The notes beneath the pieces were generated by a model. The model worked only from the letters and a program-made list of their open reading frames with translations, was not told the DNA's origin and ran no database searches. Shown in pieces: positions 1 through 10,870 of a stretch of DNA of 64,000 nucleotides; position 1 is the first letter of the stretch; every line of letters begins with the position of its first letter. This DNA comes from Trichobilharzia szidati (Eukaryota > Platyhelminthes > Trematoda > Strigeidida > Schistosomatidae), in the NCBI GenBank assembly GCA_944472155.2, contig OX235273.1, positions 82,392,793 through 82,456,792 of the forward strand, written 5' to 3'. The translations under genes were made by a program, and so were the position numbers.

Positions 1-66
1 CTCATGATGAAATCCTCCATCCAATCAAACAAAATTCCCAACAAAACCAGTACTTGAAAAATGAGT
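1..66 (+). repeat. Mini-repeat related to the SmA 3' region (copy 1)
   Basis: This stretch, starting ctcatgatgaaatcctcc, recurs nearly unchanged at 63450-63502 and, more diverged, at 58648-58714. At 58.6 kb it continues directly from the tail of a hammerhead SINE, so it probably belongs to, or is mobilised with, that family. The left end is cut by the window edge. Confidence 0.6.
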
Positions 67-175
67 TTAAGTTAATTTTGTATTTCCTGTAGACTGATTA
101 TAATAGATCAAAATGTTCAGTCACTATTGACGTGTAGGCTCTCAATAAAGATGCTTCTACAGTGTTTAAGGAGTA

Positions 176-489
176 ACATGACGTTATTTGGTGGATGATG
201 ACTAGCGGAGGAATACAGGATGGGAGTGAATATTTTGGTCCAATATAATCAGCTAATGGAAAATACAAAATTAATTTAGACAGAAAAGGAACTGGTATCC
301 ATTGTAAAATTAGTGGCTCAGGTGGCCTAGTGGATAACACTTTGAAGTTTGAAAAGAAACATTCTGAGTTAATCTCAGTGGGAAAACTGTAACTCACTGG
401 GGATTGACAGTACGTCGAGCTAATGAGTCCCGAATAGGAGGGAATGCGCATCATAGATTCCACTAGTCACTATCCACCAAATAACATCG
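176..489. mobile_element. Inverted pair of degenerate hammerhead (SmA-like) SINE pieces
   Basis: The two ends are inverted copies of the same sequence: 176-222 (ttatttggtggat...ggatg) is the reverse complement, with mismatches, of 447-489 (catc...atccaccaaataa). This motif is the 3' end of the schistosome hammerhead SINE. On the + strand at about 419-450 lies a decayed hammerhead core. The invariant CTGATGA is read as CTAATGA and the GAAA box as GGAA, so this copy should not cleave. The interior is too decayed to assign. Confidence 0.6.
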
Positions 490-491
490 AT

Positions 492-1260
492 GAATAAGCT
501 TTAAACTTGTGACGCCTATTGTGCTGAAGAGGCTTTTTATTTTAAAGGGTGAGATTTTCTAAAATAAATAAGTCATTTTTGAACTATTTATCCGTTCCTG
601 ACGATGTACAATATTTCTCAGCGTTTCATTAATTTACTATTCTCAACCACAGACTTCAATAAGTGCCATCAGCTCAATACAAAATGATTCATGTTAATTG
701 TCTTCATGAGTAATAGTATTCTTATTACAAAACATTAGATTGTTGTTTCGATTTGATTGATTTCTCTGGATAAATGACGAATAGACAATCAAGCAATGAG
801 TTAAGACAAATCTGCAATATAATCAGTGATTATGAGTGATATATATATATATATCGTCTTAAGTTTAGTAAATAACATAGTTTTATTCATCCGTGGGTAT
901 TAATAGGAAATACATTTAATGAACAAATGAACAAACTGCAATTATAGTCGATGAACTTATACTACTAAATAAAATAAAAGTAGTCAATAATGGCAGGTTA
1001 TACAGTACATTTAGTTTAGTTTATTATGAACTGCAAAACACATTAATGACAGACAGCATACTGGGAAGCATGCTGGGAGGGGGAAGATAAAAGAAAATTT
1101 ATCAGTTAGTACAAATAATGTCCATGGTGGAGGTACATCCCTGAAAACATTTTGTGGTTGAGTTTAATCATTGCATAGTAAGTTGAGTAAATTCAACATT
1201 TCTTTGCTCATCTTGAATAAAATCTATTTCCTAAACGTTCGAGCTACTTGAGATTGTTAA
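492..1260. other. No gene recognised
   Basis: AT-rich sequence with a short (AT)n run near 840-855. I see no coding pattern or recognisable repeat. Confidence 0.5.
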
Positions 1261-1261
1261 A

Positions 1262-1470
1262 TGGTGGATGGTGACTAGCAGTGGAATCCAGGATGCGCAT
1301 TTCGTCCTATCTGGGACTCGTCAACTGGATGTACCTGCATTCCGCAGCGAGTGATGATGTTCCCACCGAGGTTTGAACCCGGTGCCCATAGTTTCGAAGC
1401 ATCTTCACAAGAAGCCGACATGTCAACCTGAGACCGAGCACTTCGGTCCAATCAATCGACGGGGAAAATC
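1262..1470 (-). mobile_element. Hammerhead SINE (SmA-like), reverse orientation
   Basis: Read on the - strand, the order is a tRNA-type B-box-like sequence (GGTTCAAACC, near 1368-1377), a hammerhead, then the conserved 3' tail ending near 1262. The hammerhead lies at 1288-1328: helix I CCAG/CTGG, stem II GTCC-loop-GGAC, GAAA, a palindromic helix III TGCGCA and an AUC cleavage triplet. The first base of the CTGANGA box is T instead of C, a change expected to abolish catalysis. Similar sequence upstream of the head is found at 53345-53430. Confidence 0.75.
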
Positions 1471-1499
1471 TAAAATTGAATTAAATACTTAAGATTTAT

Positions 1500-1692
1500 T
1501 TATTATTTTTTTTGATTGCAGCTTGATGCCACACCACATTTTCGGTACAAGTATGGAATTTTCAGCACGGATATCGGTAGCCCAAATTTTACAGGCCGAC
1601 GATAGATATCGTGTGTGCGTCGGCAGGGGATGGAACCCCGGACCATGTGCATGGTCGGCGAGAGTCCTAACCACTGTGCCACCGACGCTGTA
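1500..1692 (-). mobile_element. tRNA-derived SINE, short type (type B)
   Basis: On the - strand a tRNA-like head (A box in the GGCACAGTGGTTAGGACTC segment, B box GGGTTCCATCCCC) is followed by a body that ends near a poly-A-like tail (complement of ttttttttgattgcagcttg). The same head and body occur at 32006-32190 and 38433-38629. The head is shared with the longer SINE type seen at 8752, 39051, 46068 and 52877, but the body is different. Confidence 0.75.
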
Positions 1693-1699
1693 TAGAATC

Positions 1700-2338
1700 A
1701 TTTTCAAAAAGAAAAGCACCTCATGTAACTCGTGATTTGTTCACCTCATAAACCCCTTTTATTTCTATGAAATCTCAACTGCGTAAATCCTCTTGATATG
1801 GCAATTTTTTATTGTCATTTAACTCATAAACTTATATTTCTCATGTTTAACTCCTTCTAAAGATTTTTCACCAGTTTATTATGTACATCCCAGATATCTT
1901 CATGATAAAATCCATTCATTCTAAACCTGTCCATGTTATAAAAGTGTTTAGATCAAGGATATGACGTGAACATTTTTGAAAATGGCAACAAATGCTTGTT
2001 ACTTATTTGCAAAAATACTCCATTTTATCATCTAACTGATCGATATGTCAACTAATACTTTCTACCAATGTGGAATACTTCAAGTTGTCACACTTTAAAG
2101 AAAGACACATAGTGCTAAAGAACGGAAACATCATGAAATTACGTCAGAGTAATATTTGCGAAAGACATTGATTCAATGAAGAGGAGTGGAGTTTTTCTTT
2201 CTTTTCTTCTTCTTCTTTTAAATACAAAACTTCCTCTTAACTTTATTCATTTAAAGCTTAGGTTGTCCAGGAGTGCTTAGTATAATTCTTGTTTTTTAAA
2301 ACACAAAAATAGTAAACAGTGAATTATTAATCACTTAC
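1700..2338. other. No gene recognised
   Basis: AT-rich sequence. Further exons of the candidate - strand gene whose exon lies at 2339-2709 could be here, but I could not identify any. Confidence 0.4.
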
Positions 2339-2709
2339 TTTACGATCAGATGTCCATGGATTTTCTCTTAATTGTGTTTCAATAGCTGGTTCTCTAAATA
2401 CAATATATCGTCTACCAGGTAATGATAAAATCTTTTTAAATGTAAACTCAGAACCTTCAGTAAAATGTGAATTTTTTAAATTATTTGTTTCAAGTAATTT
2501 ATCCCAGTGCATAGAATTAGAAAGTAATAGGTGGTAATTATTTGTGTATGCATTATAATTATTCTTATTATTATTATTCTCCATAAGATCATAAGTATGC
2601 ATTATGATTTCCTTAGGTAAATTCATTTGATCTTCTAATAATTTGAGCTTTTTCACCTCTAATCTAGGCGAATATCCATTAGATGAAGAAGCCAGAGTTA
2701 AATAACCAT
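2339..2709 (-). CDS. Candidate internal exon of an unrecognised host gene
   Basis: On the - strand a strong acceptor (tctcttttcag) opens a 371-base exon, which closes at a near-consensus donor (AAA|GTAAGT). It is open throughout in one frame. It begins with two bases of a split codon (phase 1) and encodes about 123 residues, starting GYLTLASSSNGYSP. There is an asparagine run (ENNNNKNNYN), and the exon ends in a charged segment containing LPGRRYIVFREP. The product is not recognised. The phase and the split codon (G|AT, Asp) fit the candidate exon at 9362-9575, which ends in phase 1. If both are real, the intervening intron is 6.65 kb. Both splice signals and the open frame are seen directly; gene status is inferred. 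Confidence 0.5.
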
Positions 2710-2949
2710 CTGAAAAGAGAAATGAAAGAAAGAAACACTATACTACCTTTTTCTTTATCTAAAATGCTCCAGTTAGTAATTATTACATTAATGTAGTATG
2801 TAGTATTCAGTCAACTGTTGATACAAACAAGTCAAATATTTTAATAATAAAAATATATTCATATTGTGTACACGAGTATTTTTAATATAAAAATAATAAC
2901 AACGGAAAGAATCCCCTTCAGTATTTTATGAGCTTTTGATAATCCATAC

Positions 2950-3775
2950 CCATTTTAGTATCAGTTGATCTCTCACGAAATCTCAGTACGAATACAGAGG
3001 GCTAGTTTCGCATATGCCAGTTTACGCCGTCTCTGGCGAAGACGTGATATCCGACTATCGACCAAAGGGCGTGTGTACTGCTCAACAGTCCGCTCCGTCC
3101 TCCTTTATGGCTTTGAGACCTGGCCATTGAGAGCAGAAGACATGAAAAGATTAGCTGTCTTCGATCATAGGTGTCTGCGTTCTATCTCTCGCGTGAAGTG
3201 GTGTAATAAGGTGAGCAATATTGAGGTTAGGCATTGGTCGAGTTCTAGAAAAGGTGAGGAAATCAGTCGACGAAACTGTGAAATTACATTGACTGAGATG
3301 GTTAGGACATGTGTTACGTATGCCTAGTCATCGCCTTCCTCGACAATGGGCAATGTTAGCTGATATGGGGTCAGGCTGGAAAAGAGCTAGCAGCGGTCAA
3401 ACCAAAACATGGCACCAGTCAATGAGATCTACAACAGTTAGTCTAAGCCACGTAGGAAGGTGTAGACTTCCTGGTTGGGGTCCTCGGGATGGTAAAAACC
3501 AATGGTTGAAAACAATTGGTGACATGGCTCAAAATCGTTCTCAGTGGCGCAGATGCATCCACTCCTTGTGACTTGTGATTTCCAATGAAACTGTTTTGTT
3601 CTTCGTTATTACTATTCCTTTGTCTCACACCTCTGTTTACTGTCTCTAATATGCATTTCTCCTACTTTCTTCTCTTGCTTTGTGTGCTACATGGAGTGTG
3701 GCGACTTGAACTGCTGCACATATGTGCGAAGTTCTATATCGGAAACAGACAGACAGACAGATAATTGAGGAGACA
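2950..3775 (+). pseudogene. RTE-type LINE, 3' end (family 2), decayed
   Basis: Fragments encode the C-terminal part of a non-LTR reverse transcriptase. VCSTVRSVLLYGFETWP is the post-catalytic segment typical of RTE-like elements. It is followed by LRSISRVKW and, after a frame change near 3230-3311, by [10 protein letters not shown] and [13 protein letters not shown]. The 3' UTR ends near a CAGA-type short repeat (about 3747-3765). The same 3' end recurs at 43083, 45395 and 56385, with tail-only copies near 31650. The catalytic core is missing, so this is a 5'-truncated dead copy. A second short GACT repeat lies at 3878-3892. Confidence 0.8.
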
Positions 3776-3899
3776 GTGTAGAAAAATCAAAACAGCTGAA
3801 TTTCACACAATTTAATTATGTAATAACCCCAGCTTAGTTATTCAAAACAAACACGAGCGGAATAAATCGCTATGACACTGACTGACTGACTGAACTTTA

Positions 3900-6800
3900 A
3901 CTAAAAAATGTGACCTTAGAAATAAACTGGAAAACTTTAAATTTTTTTCACTTGCGTCCCTTAATTATACTAAATTAAGCGTTTGAGTTTTATAGTTTAC
4001 ACTGAAGTGGTTTTGTACAGTTATCATACCGCGTGTAAACTTTTGTTGTGTTAGTCAACATCCTTGTTTTACTTTCAGACAAAAGTGTATTTTTGCAGAA
4101 GAAAAGAAATCAAGCTGCTCAAGAGAATTATTAGCTATATATCTGTGCGCTTGAAAAAATATTAAAATGTGATCATTCTTGCAGTACATCATCTGGTTAG
4201 TTGATTCCTCTTAGCAATGTACTGAATTTTAAGATAGATAGCTAGTAACTTTTGCAGTATTTGTATTACCTCTAAAGACACGTGGTGTGAACTCAGTAGG
4301 ATAATAAGAAGTTCGACATATTATGTTATCATTCAAAAATCGAAAACTAGTGACAAGATGAAGGTTAAAGATGAAGAAGTTGTTGTTTCACAGACTGACA
4401 TATTCACTAAGAGCAGATCACAGCAAATAAAAAGGATATCTCATCTACTAAAAGATTAAAGCCTATGTGTGACAAACTCAAGATAGTTAAATCAATCAAA
4501 CATTGGACGAACTATTTAAAGAAAATTAAACCCCAAAAACCATAAAACCATAGTATAAAGCAGAATGTTCCTGTAGTTCTGCATTCCTATTGACAGTCAA
4601 AAATACACGAACTGTACTTCTAACCTGTATACACTCTTTTAAAATAACTCACAAATAAACTACTTCACCCATATGAGAAATATAAATACTTAGTCACTTC
4701 ATTAATGCAATTCGTGAAGAAAGTTAAGTACTCAAAGCTGAGTGCAGGCGAAATTAGGCTAAAACCGCCGAGAATTCGTGGATATATCTGTAAAATGAGT
4801 GAGAAGTGAAAATGTACAATAGTAAGAACTATTTTAAAAATTGCGAAACGTATTCTAACAAAATAGCCACTAGAGAAACTTAATTAAGAAATGCTTATTC
4901 GTATGTTCGTCAAGTCAGCAGTGGATTCCTGTTGAAACAAGTATTGTTATCTTAAGCACGAAAACACTCCATAGACAGGTATCACTCAATCGTAAGCTCA
5001 TGGAATTTCTTTTACATTCGTCTTTCTAAGGTGAGAGATCCGATAACAAAGGAATAAATATCGAAAATGAGATAAAGAATCAGCTGTAGACTTGTCGAAT
5101 ACTTCTGTTTTGAAAAGTCGGGTTTTCATATGATGAAACTCATAAAAATACACAAAATAGTCATGAGGCTGCATTATGTAAGTCACTGATTTAGGCAGAC
5201 ACTCATCAATATATCCGCAGCTCTGAACACGAAGACTATGACATCGTTGAAGGTACTACTTCAACTATGGTATTTAAACAAAAGGGAGATCAACTGATAT
5301 TTAGATTCGAATATTAGTCGTATAACTCACTAAACCACTCCAGGAAATTGACGTCATAATTCAATGAATTCAGTAAACAAAACACAGAAGGCAGGTAAAA
5401 AAGCGACCAATGCCTATAAGTATGCTTCCTACCTGTACAATATAAAACATCTCACAGAATCCTCATACGACCAGTAGGTAGAAGTTAGACAAAATGGAGT
5501 AAAATCACTCCTAGTAACGCTCAAACTTCAGAAAAAATCCACCTAATAACTTGTTAGTTTGATGAAAAAACACAGAAATTTATTTTGAAGAAACCATCAC
5601 TAGGACTTAATCAGAAAGTCGTCGATATTTCAGTATCAACGAAAAAAATAAAATCATTGTCAAAACTCTTAGTCTGTTAGACAAGGGATGAAGTGAAGTG
5701 AATATAATGAACGAGTGTTAAAGCCTGGATCTTAGTGAACCGTGCAGGCAGCCGCTATCAAAACAGCCAATAATGAGCAGTATCAGTGTCTGAGAAAAAA
5801 TCGTTGACTTTACTTCCTCCTGTAAGTACTTGTAGGGTGATTGCCAAACTAACTCTGAATAAAATACAGAGTAAGAAAATAATGGTAATATAATTGCCGT
5901 TACATCCATGATTTGAGTTGTGACTCTTCATCATTACTTCAGATTACGAAACATTTTAAAATATTTTTTTATTCTAGCTTTGTTTTTGACGGAAGTAAAA
6001 CCCTTCAGAGAATAATTTTTCACTAAAGTTGACATATCTAATTTAAATGGTACTGAACAATGCTCTGTATTTGGTAAGAATGCAGTTTGTCACAGACTTA
6101 TTCATCCTACTTCAAGATTAGACGGTAAGAATATGCGAGAGACCTCCACAGTGTAAGTCAAAATTAAAATGAAACCTATTACTTGGCTTAGTTAATTCTG
6201 ACTATACTTTCATCATAGATCCTGATTTTCATGGATAAACTTAAAGTCATACACTCTCGATAGGACGAGCATTGTAGTCTTTATATTATTAGAGCATTCG
6301 CTAAGTGAAATCAGTTGATGTTCGGTGTTAATGAACTCATTTAAGGAAGAATCTGAGCGGCTGTATAATTAAAAGACTTGAAATAGCGTTCAAACCTCTG
6401 ACGTTGACACATTTTAAAATGGTGAATGAAGACAAAAATGTGATAAACAACTAATTACAAATAAAAGAACACAAGGTTGGTTTTCACCGATAAGTGGAGG
6501 GGTAAAATATTTCGTTTCAATGTATAAATCAACATGCACGTGAACCATTTCGTTGTTTGATCCATAGCTTTATCCCCTATTCGTCTTGATCGTTTATAGG
6601 ACACTAATAAATCTGGCTGCGAAACAGTAGGCAACATTCACTTAGTTCACATAGCACTGTCGTATCAAATATTTCCTTTACTCCGATACATTTATATTTC
6701 AGAATATAGCGTCGGTTGGCTGGTGTCCTTTATGCATTTGTTTGACTTATTTTGGGTTACTTATCTAAAGATCTTGTCAACTATGATATCTGCAATGAAG

Positions 6801-7760
6801 ATAGTGTTGTTTTTCGCTCGTATATAGAATCTAAATATATTTATGTCATTTGTTTATGTACCCTCATGAAATTCCTATATTTACCTCATTAACTAATGTG
6901 AACAGTTGATTAAACGTTTTAAAAATGTTAGTGTGACATTTATTACAGAACTTCATGCGGTAAAGTAATTTTTAAGTTCTGCACTGGAAGTTAAAAAGTA
7001 ATAGCGGAGAAAACCGTTTTTGGTAAGTGAAAAATAGAGAAGCAATATACAGTAAATGAGTTCCCAAAAGATCTAAGGAGATTCTTTTTGGAAAGCTTCT
7101 CTCTATTTGCTGGAAGAAGAGCGCCAAAGGATCACAATGAGCTAACGAAAGGCCTTGAAAACAAGCTGGCAGCTAGTGGTTACTAGAAAGGCCCTAAAGG
7201 TGCATTTACAATTATAGTAATAATGAATTAAATCAAATACGACTTGAGGTACTTTCTCTTCTCCTAAGGTTTTGTAATAAACGCAAACAGATCAACCATA
7301 TAAATACGATATTGAGTTCGAAAACTCACATAACCAGGCAAGGGATTTAGTTCCATACACCAAACTGGGATTAGGACACTTTAAATCCAGTCTGATAGTT
7401 CACTATTATCAATATAAAAATATCATGTACGCCTGTAAAAGTATCCTTACGCAGTAACATGCAGAAAAACTACAAAAATTGATAAGTGACAAAATGCTGA
7501 TAACTAAAAGACGTAATATAGGATCAGGCGTGAGTCGCCTTGACAGAAATGATTATATTAAAAGAACGGTAAATTGTGAGACAAACATAAGTTTTGAAAA
7601 CTGGAGGGGAGCAAACACTTAAATAAAGAACAGAAAATAAAATAACCTGACGTTTAAAGAAAATACAAGAGGAATACATAATTAAAACAAGTTTATACGC
7701 AGAAATTAGAGCAGCATACATACGCACATATGCAACAAGCTTATGTGGCCTACTATTGAT
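3900..7760. other. No gene recognised in 3.9 kb
   Basis: AT-rich sequence with only short, low-complexity open frames. No protein family, splice-bounded exon or repeat copy was identified by eye. Confidence 0.4.
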
Positions 7761-7764
7761 TATA

Positions 7765-8074
7765 ATGAAGTTTGAAACATTTATTTTTTTAACAACAATA
7801 TTTCTCTAAATTATTATGGTAATATAAATGTGGAAATTGATGACGAATTTATCGAGAAGAATATTCTTTGTCAATTAGTCAGTATTTTAAATGAAAAAGC
7901 CTCAGATGTAATATTCTTAGATCATTTCTCTAATGCTAGTTTACGAACAAATAGAACTATCCTATACTTACTTTACTTACTTTTACTCCTTCACTTAGTT
8001 CATTTATCAAAAATATTTGCAGGAAAAAAGGAAATAACAGTCGACAATATACTTACTGAACGAGACGAAAAATA
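7765..8074 (+). pseudogene. Hypothetical short reading frame with a membrane-like segment; possible frameshift
   Basis: From an ATG at 7765 a signal-peptide-like start (MKFETFIFLTTIFL) hits a stop at once. One base out of frame, an open frame runs to 8074. It encodes NVEIDDEFIEKNILCQ, two possible N-glycosylation sites (NAS and NRT), a leucine-rich hydrophobic stretch (ILYLLYLLLLLHLVHL) and a charged tail. The two frames could be joined by one base in the T-run near 7783-7790, by an unseen splice, or not at all. A secreted or membrane micro-exon-type product is imaginable but has no sequence support. A chance frame in AT-rich DNA is equally possible. Confidence 0.25.
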
Positions 8075-8740
8075 ACCTACTAGTAAGCAAAATATTATGC
8101 ACAAACTGATTAGAATGGAAATTACTGAGTAATTCTAGCACACATTAGACCCAAACTCGTCTTCAGTGCATCATACTTTATTTGAATTACTTGATTTTTC
8201 AGTTTTTAAGATATCTAGGTGTTCAAATAACATCTAGAAAGATGAATTTACCGGTGCTGGCCCGAATTTCTGCAGTAGAATCTGGCAGATATATTCTAAT
8301 TTGAGTGGTCAACGCATTCTCCACAAATATTTGCTCACAAGTAATTGACAACCGGATATTTTAAGCCTATGGTATTATTCGAAGAACTAAGAGACTTTTA
8401 AGAAAAAAATGAAGCCTGTTTTGAAGGTCTGAAGTTCTATTGTGATAACAGCAGTGTGAAGTAGTACTAATTTTAAAATTCCTGTGAAAGAATTATTTTG
8501 TCTTTAAGAATCCACATGAATTCCCTCGCAAATGAAACTGATTAAGATGTACATTAAATTTTAATAATCTTGTCGTAGTTAACTTCTTACTCAAATCAGC
8601 TAAATACAGAGGACTTAAAATTTCCAAGCTAGGAGAGAAATCTTCTGAGCAACTTAAAACTACGGTAAAAGAGGGTTCAACCGTAAAGACTGAAATTTGA
8701 CGCATCGCACACCTTGAAAAGCTATAAAATCTAATGATTT
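8075..8740. other. No gene recognised
   Basis: AT-rich intergenic or intronic sequence. It may be part of the long intron of the candidate - strand gene. Confidence 0.4.
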
Positions 8741-9002
8741 ATAGCTTTTAGAGCGTCGGTGGCACAGCGGTTAGGACGCTCGCCGACCATGCACATGGTC
8801 CGGGTTTCGATTCCCGGCCGACGCACTCCTTTACCTCGCTAAGTCAGTAATAAAGCTGGTAAAGAGGAAAAGTTGGGCATGAGGCTAGCAACCCCATCCT
8901 ATAAAAATAAACACTGCTACAGAAACTTCAAGCCTCTAGCATGACGCCCTATGTTCCACTGGGAACGTGAAGGAATAAAAAAAGAAAAAAATAGCTTTTA
9001 GA
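8741..9002 (+). mobile_element. tRNA-derived SINE with LINE-like tail (type A), with target duplication
   Basis: The head begins at 8752. The seven-base acceptor arms GCGTCGG and CCGACGC pair perfectly, and it has A-box and B-box (GGTTTCGATTCCC) elements of an internal pol III promoter. The body includes gggcatgaggctagcaacc, and the tail is ccctatgttccactgggaac followed by an A-rich end. Identical sequences (atagcttttaga) flank it at 8741-8752 and 8991-9002, a target-site duplication from retrotransposition. The tail matches the 3' end of the RTE LINE at 10345, which probably supplies the enzyme. Confidence 0.85.
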
Positions 9003-9361
9003 AGCAGTCATTTGTGCTTTCCTTCCGACAAGTAGATGTTACTTTATTGCTAACTATGTTAAGCTGAGTGGTTAAAATTCTTCAACAATTCAACAATTCT
9101 TCTTCAACTGAGTAAAGTTTTCATGGTTTAAAGTCAAATAGAAACAAAAAATCTGCATATAACTGAAATTCCACTAATTCAGTATATGTATTGATACCTT
9201 TTTTATATAAATTGAAGCTCAAAAATATATGTTCGCTACAAATGTTTCCAGTTTTAGGAGATGAAAAGGGTACATGAAAAAGCACAAAAGTTTAGGAACT
9301 CCGGATACACAAAGCAGTTGTATGCTAATTAGCAAGTAAATAAAAGATTTTAAAGACTCAC

Positions 9362-9575
9362 CAGAATACTCATAGAACAAATCCCTATTCTTCAAATCAA
9401 ATGGCGCAGTATTTTCAGCAAACGTCGACCAAATTAAATCTTTTTTAGCCAAAATATTACACCGGATACTCAGTAAAGACCTTCCACACACTTCGAAAGT
9501 ACCAGGTGCCAGTCGGACAACAGACTGAATAACAGAATTACAATGGTTGTATCTCAGATCAGAGCTTGATTCCAT
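9362..9575 (-). CDS. Candidate exon of an unrecognised host gene
   Basis: On the - strand, 214 open bases run from an ATG that directly follows CCATCCAG (either a start codon or an acceptor) to a consensus donor (TTCTG|GTGAGT). The encoded segment of 71 residues contains SVVRLAPGTFEVCGRSLL, then KKDLIWSTFAEN and ends FYEYS. It does not look like transposon protein, and I do not recognise it. The exon ends in phase 1, which matches the start of the exon at 2339-2709. The upstream open frame continues to 9698, so the start is uncertain. Confidence 0.45.
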
Positions 9576-9719
9576 CTGGATGGTCGGCCATGTCACTTTA
9601 TCATGGATGAAGTGTTCGTTAGTTATGGATATTATGATTATGCTAGTGCTATGAATAAGAATCAGTGATCTTGAAGCCACGAACTTACTTAGTCCCAAGG
9701 AAAAGATAGTTTTCTGCGA

Positions 9720-10344
9720 CTGAGATAAGGCAAAATCTGCCTATATGTACTCGACTATCTCGTGAAATTTTCTCTTCCGTAGCTACAACATGAAATAGAA
9801 GGGATACATTGCAGACATATATCATAAGGCCTAATAAATAGCACACATGAAGCATCCAGATATTTAGAAATTTGTATAGTTTTTCATTAAATCGAAATCT
9901 ATGACGAGATGAAGAATGTTCTTATTTCATCAGCGGAAAGGTGTAACGAGTATTCAAATACATGTCTGTTTCAAGCTAATAGAATATACATTGATTCAGC
10001 ATAACAAAACATATGGTATAAGCAACCTTTCTTTCTGAAGTTAAGGTAGAATATTTCATTTAGTTGAATCTGTCAATAGACTGTTAGCTCTTTGCATGTA
10101 TTCGAAAGCGGAACTGATATCAGACAAGCTGAATCGTTTGAATTCGCATGTATGTTTATCTGTTATTTTATACATGTTCATTCCGTATTATTATTTCACT
10201 TGTCTACTTTCGATCGAAGTTTCAGTGAAATTCGACAATAAGTTGTTTGTTGAAACATGTATTATACGATGTAATCCAACAGAAGTAAACCCGTCAATGA
10301 ACACTCTAGAATTATAATTTTCACTCAGCTGTACTACACACGAA
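9720..10344. other. No gene recognised
   Basis: AT-rich sequence. The short open frame near 10096-10317 has no recognisable features. Confidence 0.4.
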
Positions 10345-10840
10345 GTTTATTATTATAATACTATTGTTCCCTTGGGTTCCTAGTGGAACATAGGGCTTCA
10401 ACTACACGTCTCCACTTGCTTCTGTCTTCTGCTGTACTTTTCACCTGCATCCATGTTAGTCCATATTGTTTTAATTCCTCGTCACACGATCTCCTCCATG
10501 TCACACTTGGACGTCCCACTCGCCGCTCCCCTTTCTGGTTCCACTCGAGCACTGGCCTGACGCGCGATGTCACCCAGTGGCCTCCTCAGCGAGTGTCCAA
10601 TCCATCTCCACTTTCTCCTGCATATTTGTTGAGCGATTGGTTCTTGTTTTGTTTCTTCCCATAGTTTCTTGTTGGTGATTCTTTCCGGCCATCTGATCTT
10701 CAGTATAGAACGAAGACAGATGTTGATAAAGGTTTGCAACCTGTTGGAAATATTCTTTGTGACCCGCCGCCAAGTTTCTGATCCGTATAGAAGAAGTGAC
10801 TTGACGTTTGTATTGAAGTCTTGAATGCAATCAAGCTTCT
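10345..10840 (-). pseudogene. RTE-type LINE, 3' end (family 1)
   Basis: On the - strand, broken frames encode the end of a reverse transcriptase: VKSLLLYGSETWRR, then [15 protein letters not shown], then GRPSVTWRRSCDEEL and RWRR-type endings, finishing CSTRNPREQ. The 3' end is agccctatgttccactagga followed by acccaagggaacaatag and ATA/ATT repeats. This is the same tail as on the type A SINEs. At least two frameshifts separate the pieces, and the catalytic domain is absent. Confidence 0.8.
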
Positions 10841-10870
10841 GAGAGCTGGAAAAGCAGCTGGACACACGAA

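Noticed and set aside
8752..8826. tRNA gene
   Set aside because: The acceptor arms pair perfectly and A/B boxes are present, but the same head recurs at several places, always followed by the same SINE bodies, and one copy has target duplications. It is a SINE head.
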